Origin: Planctomycetota bacterium
GTDB taxonomy: Bacteria; Planctomycetota; UBA1135; UBA2386
Assembly: GCA_016793305.1 (NCBI GenBank)
Contig: JAEUHU010000186.1
Span: forward strand, 1-20,410
Reading direction: 5' to 3'
DNA: 20,410 bases
The notes below the pieces were generated by a model. The model saw only the letters and a program-made list of their open reading frames with translations, was not told the origin of the DNA and ran no database searches. Of the stretch, positions 1 through 8,359 are shown in pieces. Made by a program: the position numbers and the translations under genes. Positions within the stretch are counted from its first letter, which is position 1, and each line of letters begins with the position of its first letter.

Positions 1-2333
1 ACCTTCAGCTCGCGCGCCTTGGCGCTGAGCGTGTTGTCGTGCACGCGGTAGTCGTAGAGCACCGCATCGCTGCCGAGGTGTTCGAGCCGGAACAGGCGGT
101 TCAGCCGCATCCAGTAGTCGTAGTCCTCGAGGCCGAGCTCCGGGTTGTAGTCGCCGAGCAGGCGCCCCACGCGGCCGCGATACAGGAAGCACGCGCCGAC
201 GAAGTTGTCCTCGTGGCGGTTCAGGTCCTCGGTGCTGCGCCTGGCGCGCACGATCGACGGATCGTGCGGGTCGGTGCGGTCGAGGCAGCGGAACTCGCCG
301 CCGAGCAGCGGCGCGCCGCGATCGTCGATCAGCCGGTAGTCGGCGTAGACCATCGCCACGTGCGGCCGCGCACGCAGGCACGCGACCAGCGTGGCGAGCT
401 GGTCGCGGTGCATGCGGTTGTCGCCCGAGGTCCAGGTGAAGAACTCGCCGGTCGCGAACTCGAAGGCCGAGCTGAGCGCCTTCGGCAGCCCCTGGTTCGG
501 CTGCGTCAGCAGGCGCACCCGCGGATCGCCGGCGTAGCGGCGCAGCACGCTGCGAACGTCGTCGCGGCTGCCGTCGTCGAGCACGATCAGCTCGAACGGT
601 GCGTAGCTCTGCGCCAGCGCGCTGTCGATCGATTCGGCCAGCAGGTCGGCCTGGTCGAACACCGGCAGCACCACGCTGACGAGGCCAGGCTGGTCGACTC
701 CCAGATCGGCGGAGGCGGGCCCGCCATCGCGACGAACGAACGGCGGCGGCTCACCGGACCAGCGCAGCAGCCGTTCGCGCAGCCCCGCCGGCAGCAGCTG
801 GAACAGCCCCTTGCGCACGGCGCGGAACCACGGCCCCGGACCTTCGCGCAGCTTGCGCACGGTGACGAAGCCGATCCACAGCACACGCTCGCGGCGGCTG
901 CCGCGCGGCGCCAGCCAACGGAGCCAGCGCGGCCGCGCCGGCACCGGCTGCGGCGGCGCTTCGGCCGGCGTCAGCACGGCGAGCGGCACGACGATCCACG
1001 CGAGCCCGACCAGGTGCGACAGGTAGCGCCCGATGCCCTCGCGCACGAACAGCGCACGCTTCTGTTCCGGCACCACCAGCAGGAAGCCGACGATCGCTGC
1101 GACGAAGGTCGCCGCCACCGCACCGCCGGGCCACAGCCTGGCCCAGGCAGCGTGCGTGCGCCGACGACTCCACGCTGCGGCAATCGCGAGCAGCAGCAGC
1201 GGGAAGGTCGCGCCGAAGCGCCGCAGCCAGCACGCTTCGCCGAGCAACGCCGCGAGCACGCCCGGAGCGGCCGCGACGTCGACGGCGATGGTGGCGTCCA
1301 GGATGTCGCGCAGCTGGCCTGGCAGCGTGACGAGCGCCAGCACGGCGGCAGTGGCGAACGCCATGCACGTGCTGCGCGGCCAAAGCACTGCCAGGGCTCC
1401 CACGAGGCGCGCCGCGACGAGCAGGGCGATCGGTGCAAACAGGCTCGCGGTCCAGACGACCTGCTGGCCGGGTTCGCGCAGTTGCTGCTGCACCGGCAGC
1501 CACGCCGCGAGCGCCAACGCGCCGCCGGCCACGAACCCGTTCGCAGCGCCTCGTTGCCGCGCGGCCGCCGCAGCCGCGATCCACAAGGCGAGGTGCAGCG
1601 CCCCTTCGTTCTTCGCCATCGGCAGCAACAGCCCGACGCAGATCGCCGCGATCGCCGAGCCCGCGAGCTGCGCCGCGAGTGCGTGTGCCACCAGCGCCGC
1701 CACCAACAGGTCCGCGAACCCCGACTCGGCACTGCCGTGGCCCGGCTCGACGAACATCGGCACCAGCGCCGCCCCGAGCACACCGAGGCGCACCATGCGC
1801 CGATCGCCGCCGCCGGCCGCGATCGCGTGGCGCACCCCGTCGAGCAGCAGCAGCCAGACGACGACGTGGAACAGCCGCATGCCGTCGGCGCCGAGCCAGC
1901 CGCCGAGCTGTTGCATGCCGAGCGGCAGCAGCAGCGGGTAGCCGCGTGCGTAGGTGAACACCGCCGGGTCGGCGAACGCCGGATCGCCGAGCGAGGCACC
2001 GGCCAGCAGCTGGCGGGCGACGAGGCCCCAGGTGGCGAAGCCGTCCCACGAACGCTCGGTCGTGGCGAGGCAGCCCCAGCCGATCGCGACGGCGCCGGCG
2101 ACGACGGCCAGTACGGTCAGCTTCGTGCCCGTGGCCCACGGCGCCGACGCCGCCACCGAATGCGGCCCGCGACCGAGGCGCACCCAACCGACGGCGAGAG
2201 CCATCGCAGTTGCGGCCGGCATCAGCCACGGCGACGGCACACCGCCGGCGAACAGCACCGCGAGGCCGGGGACCGCGAGCAGCGTGAGCCACAGCAGCGA
2301 CAGCGGCACGGCACGCACGTTCGGGCCGTTCAT
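1..2333 (-). CDS. Membrane GT-C-like glycosyltransferase fused to a GT2 glycosyltransferase domain (3' end outside window)
   Basis: One frame stays open from an ATG at 2333 to the left edge, giving 777 visible residues and no stop, so the C-terminus lies outside the window. Residues 1 to about 450 are a run of hydrophobic helices. The first loop carries W96-D97-G98-F99 and a following Y132-P-L-L-L-P137, a layout typical of polytopic GT-C enzymes that use polyprenyl-phosphate sugars. A basic, proline-rich linker follows. From about residue 551 comes a GT2 (GT-A fold) domain: LVSVVLP at 551-557, VLDDGS at 584-589, a Y-A-D metal-binding-like triad at 663-665 and an ED-Y-D-Y-W motif at 736-741. 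The start is clear: the ATG overlaps the stop of the upstream GT4 gene (ATGA), and a GGAG lies 5 bases before it. The protein probably glycosylates a lipid carrier or exported glycan at the inner membrane. Acceptor and sugar cannot be read from sequence. The fusion itself is directly visible; the GT-C label is an inference. Confidence 0.85.
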   Translation of the reverse strand, partial: MNGPNVRAVPLSLLWLTLLAVPGLAVLFAGGVPSPWLMPAATAMALAVGWVRLGRGPHSVAASAPWATGTKLTVLAVVAGAVAIGWGCLATTERSWDGFATWGLVARQLLAGASLGDPAFADPAVFTYARGYPLLLPLGMQQLGGWLGADGMRLFHVVVWLLLLDGVRHAIAAGGGDRRMVRLGVLGAALVPMFVEPGHGSAESGFADLLVAALVAHALAAQLAGSAIAAICVGLLLPMAKNEGALHLALWIAAAAAARQRGAANGFVAGGALALAAWLPVQQQLREPGQQVVWTASLFAPIALLVAARLVGALAVLWPRSTCMAFATAAVLALVTLPGQLRDILDATIAVDVAAAPGVLAALLGEACWLRRFGATFPLLLLAIAAAWSRRRTHAAWARLWPGGAVAATFVAAIVGFLLVVPEQKRALFVREGIGRYLSHLVGLAWIVVPLAVLTPAEAPPQPVPARPRWLRWLAPRGSRRERVLWIGFVTVRKLREGPGPWFRAVRKGLFQLLPAGLRERLLRWSGEPPPFVRRDGGPASADLGVDQPGLVSVVLPVFDQADLLAESIDSALAQSYAPFELIVLDDGSRDDVRSVLRRYAGDPRVRLLTQPNQGLPKALSSAFEFATGEFFTWTSGDNRMHRDQLATLVACLRARPHVAMVYADYRLIDDRGAPLLGGEFRCLDRTDPHDPSIVRARRSTEDLNRHEDNFVGACFLYRGRVGRLLGDYNPELGLEDYDYWMRLNRLFRLEHLGSDAVLYDYRVHDNTLSAKARELK

Positions 2334-3862
2334 CGCAACTCCCATCGCCACTCCAGCCGCAGGCCGTCGGCGCTGCCGACCACGACGGGAATCCAGTCGA
2401 GCGCTGCGAACGGCGGCCACGGCGGCGTGCGGCTCGCCAGCAGGTCGGCATCGACCAGGAGCCGCGGGAACAGCAACGGGGCGAGCAGCTGCAGTGCTCC
2501 GGGCCGGAAGCCTCGCACCAGCACGCAGCAATGGGGCGGCACCTCGGCGGCGAGCCACGCGGCGATGCGGCGCGTCTCGTCGTCGTAGTGGCGCAGATGC
2601 CAGGCGACGGCCCCGTCCTGTCGATGCGCCGCGATCGAGCTCGCGCGTTTGCCGACCGCGCCGACCGGCCAGCGGATCGCGCCGAACACGAGGTGCACCC
2701 CGAACAGGAACAAGGCCGCGACCACGAGCCACGACCAGCGCACCGACCGTTCGCCGGCCACCGGCAGCAGCGCGCGCAGCCACGAGCCGGTCGCGTCGGC
2801 CGCGCGTTCGGGCCCGTTCGCCGTCGTGGCGGCGCGCACTGGACGGGCGACCTGTACCAGTACCCGCAGCCGAGCCCGCACCGCCTCGGAGCGCGCCGCA
2901 CAGAAGTGCAGTCCCGGCGTGTCGCGGTACGGCGCGTAGGCCGGATGGTCGCTGGTCAGCGACGGCAACCCACAGGCGAGCGCTTCCTGCAGCACCACCG
3001 GGAAACCCTCGTTGTGCGACGGCAGCGCGAACACGTCGGCAGCGTGGTAGAGCGCCGGCAGCTCGTGCTGCGGCCGCGGTGGCAGGCACTGAGCACCGCG
3101 TGCCTCGATGCGCGCCCGCGTCTCGTCGTCGCCCGGCCCGCAGAACACCAGGCGGTAGCTCGGATCGGCGGCCTCGAGCAGCACGTCGATGCCCTTGTGG
3201 GGCAGCAGGCGGCCGACCAGCAGCACGCGCGGCGTGGCGTCCCAGCCGAGTTCGGCCCGGGCCGCGGCCCGTTCCTCGGCGGTCGGTGGCCGGAACACCG
3301 TCGGATCGACTGGATTGGCCACGAACGCGACCTTCGCCGCGTCCCCCGACAGTCGCTGTTGAAGCGCCTCGACGTCGCGGTTGTAGGCGACCAGCCGATC
3401 GGCGCAGCGCGCGGTGACGCGACCGACCGTCGCGAACAACACGCGCAGGAACAGCGTGCCGACGCTCCAGCGATACCGCAGCAGACCGCCGTGGTCGGTG
3501 CACACCGACCACTTGCCCTGCAGGCGCGCGAACAGACACGCGAGCGGCGACGCCGGAAACACGAGGCCGTGCACGTGCACGACGTCCGCGGCGGCGACCG
3601 CACGCCACGTGCGCCACACGAGGCTCGGCAGGAACAGCGGGTAGGCGATGCCGAACCAGCGTTCGGGCCAGTGCAGGGCCGGCACGCGGACCAGCTCGAA
3701 GCGTTCGTGCGGCGGCGGCTCCTGGCCGGCCCCGCGGCTGTCGCTGGTGATCCAGGTGACGTGGTGCCCCGCCGCGAGCAACGCCTTCGCTTCGGCCAGC
3801 ACGAGGTTCTCGACCCCTCCGATGTGGGGCGGGGCGTGGTGGCTGGTCAGCAGGATGTGCAT
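2330..3862 (-). CDS. GT4-family glycosyltransferase with C-terminal transmembrane extension
   Basis: 510 residues, starting at the ATG at 3862 (MHILLTSHHAPPHIGGVE). An upstream in-frame ATG at 3964 would add 34 residues of poor, arginine- and proline-rich sequence and was rejected. Residues 1-335 form a typical GT4 (GT-B fold) retaining glycosyltransferase: GGVENL at 15-20, VHVHGL at 95-100, VGRLLPHKG at 216-224 for nucleotide-sugar binding, and the E-x7-E pair E285/E293 in NEGFPVVLQEA. The usual closing segment of about 35 residues that crosses back to the N-terminal lobe is missing. Instead a low-complexity linker at about 337-370 leads to a hydrophobic helix at about 376-396 and a 110-residue domain I do not recognise, with CCVLVRG and GALQLLAPLLFPRLLVDAD. 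The stop overlaps the next gene by 4 bases, so the two are cotranslated. Sugar donor and acceptor are unknown; a surface polysaccharide role is inferred from the neighbour. Confidence 0.88.
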   Translation of the reverse strand: MHILLTSHHAPPHIGGVENLVLAEAKALLAAGHHVTWITSDSRGAGQEPPPHERFELVRVPALHWPERWFGIAYPLFLPSLVWRTWRAVAAADVVHVHGLVFPASPLACLFARLQGKWSVCTDHGGLLRYRWSVGTLFLRVLFATVGRVTARCADRLVAYNRDVEALQQRLSGDAAKVAFVANPVDPTVFRPPTAEERAAARAELGWDATPRVLLVGRLLPHKGIDVLLEAADPSYRLVFCGPGDDETRARIEARGAQCLPPRPQHELPALYHAADVFALPSHNEGFPVVLQEALACGLPSLTSDHPAYAPYRDTPGLHFCAARSEAVRARLRVLVQVARPVRAATTANGPERAADATGSWLRALLPVAGERSVRWSWLVVAALFLFGVHLVFGAIRWPVGAVGKRASSIAAHRQDGAVAWHLRHYDDETRRIAAWLAAEVPPHCCVLVRGFRPGALQLLAPLLFPRLLVDADLLASRTPPWPPFAALDWIPVVVGSADGLRLEWRWELR

Positions 3863-4009
3863 CGGTGGACGCGGACGATCACGCCGCCACCGACGACGAA
3901 CGGGCTCCGGCGCTGCTCGGCATGACGGAGGTGCCAGAATGCAGGGCGGGCCACACCGGGACAACGGTGCAGCCGCGGCAGTTCCCGAGTCGCGTGCTCA
4001 GACCGCGCG

Positions 4010-7000
4010 TCAGGGGCGCAACTCGCGCACGAGCCGCAAGCCGTAGGCGGGCAGTCGCACGTCCTGAGGCGACCGCATGCGCATCGCGGCGCGGGCGAGG
4101 GAGGCGGCATAGCTGAACGCGCCACCGCGGCAGACCCGGTCCTGGCTGGTCAGCACGCCGGAACGTTCCCCGGTGCGCAGGTCCGTCGGGAACTCGTAGC
4201 CGATGTAGCGCTCGCGGCACCACTCGAACACGTTGCCGTGCACGTCGTGCAGGCCGAACGCGTTGGCGCGCCCCGAACCGACCGGCCAGTGCAGCACCGC
4301 TCCGTCGGTGAACGGCCCACCCTTGCCCCACGTCGACACCGACGATTCGGCCGTGCGATCCAACAAGTTCGCGACCGGCCCGAGGTCTTCGACCCGCGGG
4401 CCGCACCAGTACGGCGTGTTCGTGCCGGCGCGGCAGGCGTACTCCCACTGCGCTTCGGTCGGCAGGCACAAGCCGTGGTCGGTGGCGAGCCGGTTCGCCA
4501 TCGACCAGTTCACCTGCTCCACGGGGTGCAGGGCCGTGACCGCGCCGCGGCGACGGTCGTCGGCGCCGGGCCGGTACTGGCTCGGTCGCAACAGCGACTC
4601 GTCGCCGTTCCACAGGCGTTCCCATTGCGCCTGCGTCACCTCGTGGCGTGCGATCAGGAACGACCCCAGCGTGACATGGTGCGCATCCTCCCCTTCGCGC
4701 GCACCCACCTCGTGGTTCGGATCGTTCGGTCGCGTGTTCTGGGCCCCCATCACGAACGTGCCGCCGGGCACCAGCACGAACACGATTCCCATCGTCTCGT
4801 CGAGCGCGATCGAGCCGTCGGGGCCGTGGGTCGGCAGCGGCAACGCCGCAGGGTCCCCCTGACCGGCCCACGCGCTGCGCAGATCGTAGAACTCCCAGAG
4901 GCCAGTGGCCGGATTCGGTCCGATGGGAACCAACCCGACCGGGATCTCGAACGTCGGTGCGAGAGCTTGGAGCGTCGGGTGCGTACTGCTCGCCAGCCCG
5001 CGGCGCACGTCGTCGACGCCGTGTCGCGCCTGCGGATGCCGCCAGTTCGGCGTGGCGAGGGCTCGAGCCCAACCGAGATCGCGTTCGACCCGAGCTGCCG
5101 TCGTCGCCAGGCGATCGCGATCGCGCAGCAGCTTCGACAGGGCATCGTGCAGGAAGCGCGCTGCGGCTTCGTCGGGAGGGAACGTGAACGTCAGGCGCTC
5201 GGCGACCAGGGGCTCGAGGACCGCAAGCCGCTTGCGCAAGTCGGAGCACAAGGCGGGCAACGCAGCGACGGCCGCCTCGAACTCACGGGCGACAGCCTCC
5301 CGATCTTTCAAGGCCGCCGCGTCGCCAGCGACCTCCGCTCGCGCCTTCTCGAGATGGCGGCGGGCAGCGACATGGTTGCCGTTCGCCAGCTCCGCCCAGG
5401 CGAGCTCCTCGGCGACGGCCGCGCGCACCACCGGCTCCGCCGTGGCTGGCAAGGCGGCCTGGGCCGTGTAGGCAGCGATCAAGCCGAGAGCCTCCTCACC
5501 GGCCACGGTTCGCTCGGCCCATTTGGGCGACACTCGCCGGTGGCAGTACTTGAGCATCGTCGCCGGATCGGAACCACGGATCGCCTCGGGCAGCGTCGGC
5601 AACAGCGGCACGAGGGCATCGGGCTCGCGCGGCTGAGCCCGCTCCACGGCGGCGAGCTGCTGCGACACGCCGAGCCACTCCGCGTAGCGAGGGTGCATGG
5701 ACCGGTCGACGGCGCGTTCGGCGTCGGACCATGGCAGGGCGCGCGAACGCGTCGCGGCCACGGTCCCCTCGAGCCGCGGCCACACCTTCCGCAGCACCTC
5801 CCAGTCGTCGCGCAACCAGGCCTCGTAGACCGGGATGCGCTCGGGCCACGCCGGCCCCAACTCGTCGGCCCTCGCCCGCACGCGCTCGTGCTCGACGACC
5901 GCGGCGAGCATCTCGAACTCGTCCACCTTGGCGTCAGCGCGATCGCGCTCCTGTTCCGCGATGCTTGCCAGCTGGAGGTTCTTCTGCGCTTCACCCTCGG
6001 CGCGCAGATACTGCACGAACGTCGCCACGCCACCGACCAGCAGCGCACTCGCCACCGCCGCGATCGCGATCGCCTGGCCACGACGACGCTGGACGAACTT
6101 GCGCAGCCGGTAGCCAAATCCCGGCGGTCCGGCGAGCACCGCCTCGCCGCGCAGGTAGCGTTCGAGGTCGCCGGCCAGCTCGGCGACCGACGCGTAGCGG
6201 CGCTCGGGCTCCTTCGCCATCGCGCGCAGCACGATCCAGTCGAGGTCGGCGCGCAGCGCGCGCGCTGCGCCAGCCGGTGAGGTGGCGCGCAGCTCCGCCC
6301 GCACCGCGAGCGTGCTCGGGTCCCGCAGCATCGCCACGCTCGGCCGCGGCACGTCGATCGCGGCCAGGCGCTGCCGGGCGACGAACGCCGCCGCCGGTTC
6401 GCCGAGTTCGCCGGCGAGCGGCCGCAGGCCGGTCAACAACTCGAACAGGATCGCGCCGAGCGCGTAGACGTCGGTGCGGGTGTCGATGCTGTGCAGGTCC
6501 CCGCGCAGTTGTTCGGGCGCCATGTAGGAAGGCGTGCCGAGCACGGCCCCGGCCTCGGTCAGCGTCGGATCGCTGGTGTCGTCGTCGCCGGCCAGCGCCC
6601 GGGCGATGCCGAAGTCGATCAGTTTCGGCTGTGCGCGCTCGCCCTGCCGCGCCACCAGCACGTTGCCGGGTTTCAGGTCGCGATGCACGACGCCCTTCTG
6701 GTGCGCGTGCTGCACGCCTGCACACACCTCGACGAACAGCTCGACGCGTTCGCGCAGCGGCATGTGCACACGATCGCAGTGCACCGTGATCGGTGCACCG
6801 TCGACCAGCTCCATCGCGAAGAACGGCTGCCCCGACGGCGTCGTGCCGGCGTCCAGGATCTTCGCCACCGCGTCGTGGTTCATGCGCGCCAGCGAACTCT
6901 GCTCGCGCGCGAAGCGACGCAGGATCGACGCACTGTCCATGCCGAGCTTCAGCACCTTCAGCGCCACCTGGCGCCGCACCGGCTCGAGCTGTTCGGCGAG

Positions 7001-7249
7001 GTGCACTTCGCCGAAGCCTCCGGTGCCGAGCAGCGAGATCGGGCGATAGCGGCCGAACGCGGGCAGCGACGCACTGCCGGCCTCGCCGCTGGTGCGCAGC
7101 AACCACGCGCGCAGGGCCGGGGCATGCTGCGGATGCGCCGCGATCAAGGCGTCGACGCCGGCGACACATGCCGGTCCGGGGCCGACCCGATCCCGCAAGG
7201 CTTCGAGCTCGCGCAGGATCTCGAGGGGCAACGCGATGGTCTGTTCCAT
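4010..7249 (-). CDS. Membrane-anchored Ser/Thr protein kinase with C-terminal FGE/SUMF1-like domain
   Basis: 1079 residues. A bacterial PknB-type (Hanks) kinase occupies about 67-365: glycine loop GTGGFGEV at 75-82, ATP-binding K98 in VALKVL, catalytic loop HRDLKPGN at 189-196 (D191), DFG at 212-214 and APE at 244-246, so it should be active. A single transmembrane helix lies at about 391-413, right after a basic RRR. A helical, charged, coiled-coil-like region with possible TPR-like character runs from about 415 to 760. The C-terminus (about 821-1079) is a formylglycine-generating-enzyme/SUMF1-type fold: VLVPGGTFVMG, HEVTQAQWERLW, LPTEAQWEYACRAG, GLHDVHGNVFEW and RVCRGGAFSY. The cysteine pair used by true FGE after RGG[SA]F is absent, so it is probably a binding or sensory domain. 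I chose the ATG at 7249; one at 7342 adds 31 residues with no family support. No clear ribosome binding site. The kinase sits in the cytoplasm and the FGE-like part outside. Confidence 0.92.
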   Translation of the reverse strand: MEQTIALPLEILRELEALRDRVGPGPACVAGVDALIAAHPQHAPALRAWLLRTSGEAGSASLPAFGRYRPISLLGTGGFGEVHLAEQLEPVRRQVALKVLKLGMDSASILRRFAREQSSLARMNHDAVAKILDAGTTPSGQPFFAMELVDGAPITVHCDRVHMPLRERVELFVEVCAGVQHAHQKGVVHRDLKPGNVLVARQGERAQPKLIDFGIARALAGDDDTSDPTLTEAGAVLGTPSYMAPEQLRGDLHSIDTRTDVYALGAILFELLTGLRPLAGELGEPAAAFVARQRLAAIDVPRPSVAMLRDPSTLAVRAELRATSPAGAARALRADLDWIVLRAMAKEPERRYASVAELAGDLERYLRGEAVLAGPPGFGYRLRKFVQRRRGQAIAIAAVASALLVGGVATFVQYLRAEGEAQKNLQLASIAEQERDRADAKVDEFEMLAAVVEHERVRARADELGPAWPERIPVYEAWLRDDWEVLRKVWPRLEGTVAATRSRALPWSDAERAVDRSMHPRYAEWLGVSQQLAAVERAQPREPDALVPLLPTLPEAIRGSDPATMLKYCHRRVSPKWAERTVAGEEALGLIAAYTAQAALPATAEPVVRAAVAEELAWAELANGNHVAARRHLEKARAEVAGDAAALKDREAVAREFEAAVAALPALCSDLRKRLAVLEPLVAERLTFTFPPDEAAARFLHDALSKLLRDRDRLATTAARVERDLGWARALATPNWRHPQARHGVDDVRRGLASSTHPTLQALAPTFEIPVGLVPIGPNPATGLWEFYDLRSAWAGQGDPAALPLPTHGPDGSIALDETMGIVFVLVPGGTFVMGAQNTRPNDPNHEVGAREGEDAHHVTLGSFLIARHEVTQAQWERLWNGDESLLRPSQYRPGADDRRRGAVTALHPVEQVNWSMANRLATDHGLCLPTEAQWEYACRAGTNTPYWCGPRVEDLGPVANLLDRTAESSVSTWGKGGPFTDGAVLHWPVGSGRANAFGLHDVHGNVFEWCRERYIGYEFPTDLRTGERSGVLTSQDRVCRGGAFSYAASLARAAMRMRSPQDVRLPAYGLRLVRELRP

Positions 7250-7373
7250 GCGCGGCACACTGTCGTCAGCCGGCCGAGGAACGGCAACCGGGCACTCCGC
7301 AGCTTCCGCGAATGGTGGCCCGAGTCTCCCATGGGAAGCCACCGACGCGGACGGGCCCCGGAGCCGAACGAGG

Positions 7374-7401
7374 GTGACGCCGGCGGCCCAGTCCGTATCG
7401 T
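7374..7401 (+). promoter_or_regulatory. Possible promoter for the Dabb lipoprotein gene
   Basis: A GTGACG box (7374-7379, TGAC core of the -35 consensus) is followed after 16 bases by TATCGT (7396-7401). The ATG begins only 6 bases after this -10-like box, so a transcript would start at or within a base or two of the start codon. No Shine-Dalgarno sequence is present. This is inferred from motif and spacing only. Confidence 0.28.
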
Positions 7402-7407
7402 CGGCAC

Positions 7408-7800
7408 ATGCGGTTCCGCCACTTCGTCCCGTTCCTCGCCGTCCTGCTGCCCGCCTGCAGCAGCAGCGCCAGACCGTCCACCATGCAGCCAGGCTCCGGC
7501 AGCCGCCTGCACGTCGTGCTGTTCTGGCTGAAGCCCGACACGCCGGCGAGCGAACGCGCGGCGATCCCGGTCGAGATGGAGGCGAAGGCAGCCCTGGTGC
7601 CGGGTCTGGAAGCGTGCTGGACCAGCACCCCGGCCGGCACGCCGCGCGACGTGGTCGACAACTCGTACGACCTGATGCTGGTGATGCGCTTCCGCGACGC
7701 TGCCGCCGCGAAGGGCTGGGACGACGATCCGATCCATCTGGCCTTGGTGGAGCGCTTCCGGCCGTGGTTCGCCAAGGTGGTCGTCTACGACGGCAAGTAG
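7408..7800 (+). CDS. Dabb-family (stress-responsive A/B barrel) lipoprotein
   Basis: 130 residues. The N-terminus has basic residues, a hydrophobic stretch and a lipobox-like L14-P-A-C17, so the mature protein is probably lipid-anchored through C17. From about residue 34 the sequence matches the Dabb domain, a small dimeric alpha-beta barrel: HVVLFWLKPDTPASER opens the first strand and helix, SYDLMLVMRFRD is the central strand, and a closing helix and strand end with PWFAKVVVYDG. In plants and bacteria Dabb proteins are stress-induced or act as small cyclases or decarboxylase-like barrels; no catalytic role can be assigned here. The gene diverges from the kinase gene across 158 bases and converges on the membrane-protein gene, whose stop lies 25 bases away. 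The start is the only suitable ATG before the signal peptide. Confidence 0.85.
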   Translation: MRFRHFVPFLAVLLPACSSSARPSTMQPGSGSRLHVVLFWLKPDTPASERAAIPVEMEAKAALVPGLEACWTSTPAGTPRDVVDNSYDLMLVMRFRDAAAAKGWDDDPIHLALVERFRPWFAKVVVYDGK

Positions 7801-7825
7801 CTGCAACGGCACCCGGCGCGCTCCT

Positions 7826-8359
7826 TCACGGCGATCCGCGTGCTCCGACCCGCCGAGCTCTTCGCACACGCCGCGCCAACACGATGCCACCGACGGCACC
7901 GACGACGTAGCTGGTCAGGTGGGCGGCGGAGTCGGCGACGAAGCCGGCGTGCTTCGCGGTCGGAATGCTCGTCGCCAGCGGACCGATCATCGTCCACCAA
8001 CCGGCCTGCATGCCGAGCCAGCCGACGAAGCCCGCGCACGCGGCACACAGGGCCATCACCGCGAGCAGCTTCGCGATCGGGCGAACGAGCGCGCGCGTCG
8101 AGACCGCAGGCTCCGGTCCACGCAGTGCCGCGTGCGCGAGCAGCAAGCCGAGGATCAGGCCGACCCACCACGTCGCCACCACGCCCCAGCCGATCGCCAA
8201 CAGCACCGGATCCTCCGTCGGGAACAACGGCGGGTGGGCGACGGTGAAGTACTCGAGGCAGACGTGTGCCGTGACGAGGTCGTGGGCGATGCCGTAGGAG
8301 ATCGCTGCCGCGATCGCGAGCAGCACGATGCGCAGGGTCGGCAGCACCTCGACGTTCAC
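7826..8359 (-). CDS. Four-helix membrane protein, translationally coupled to the radical SAM gene
   Basis: 177 residues starting at a GTG at 8359, which overlaps the stop of the radical SAM gene (GTGA). That overlap decides the start; the frame is open further upstream but only with non-conserved-looking sequence. Four hydrophobic segments are visible at about 9-28, 52-77, 93-115 and 146-162. The loop after the first holds AHVCLEYFTVAHPPLFP (32-48), the most striking part of the protein, and the C-terminus is short and very basic (RRVRRARRVGARG). I recognise no named family with confidence. Proteins with this type of HDLVTAHVCLEYFT segment appear, as I recall, as uncharacterised integral membrane proteins in planctomycetes and related groups. 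The coupling suggests joint expression with the radical SAM protein, but functional linkage is only inferred. Confidence 0.8.
   Translation of the reverse strand: MNVEVLPTLRIVLLAIAAAISYGIAHDLVTAHVCLEYFTVAHPPLFPTEDPVLLAIGWGVVATWWVGLILGLLLAHAALRGPEPAVSTRALVRPIAKLLAVMALCAACAGFVGWLGMQAGWWTMIGPLATSIPTAKHAGFVADSAAHLTSYVVGAVGGIVLARRVRRARRVGARGSP

Noticed and set aside
39..2588. Plus-strand open frame of 849 codons
   Set aside because: Antisense to the glycosyltransferase fusion; composition is dominated by Arg, Ala, Gln and His as expected from the complement of GC-rich coding DNA, with no domain.
751..2901. Minus-strand open frame of 716 codons
   Set aside because: Another frame of the two glycosyltransferase genes; extremely Arg-, Cys- and Ser-rich without motifs. 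I also checked it as a source of the missing GT4 tail and found nothing.
4238..6280. Plus-strand open frame of 680 codons
   Set aside because: Antisense shadow of the kinase gene with no recognisable domain.
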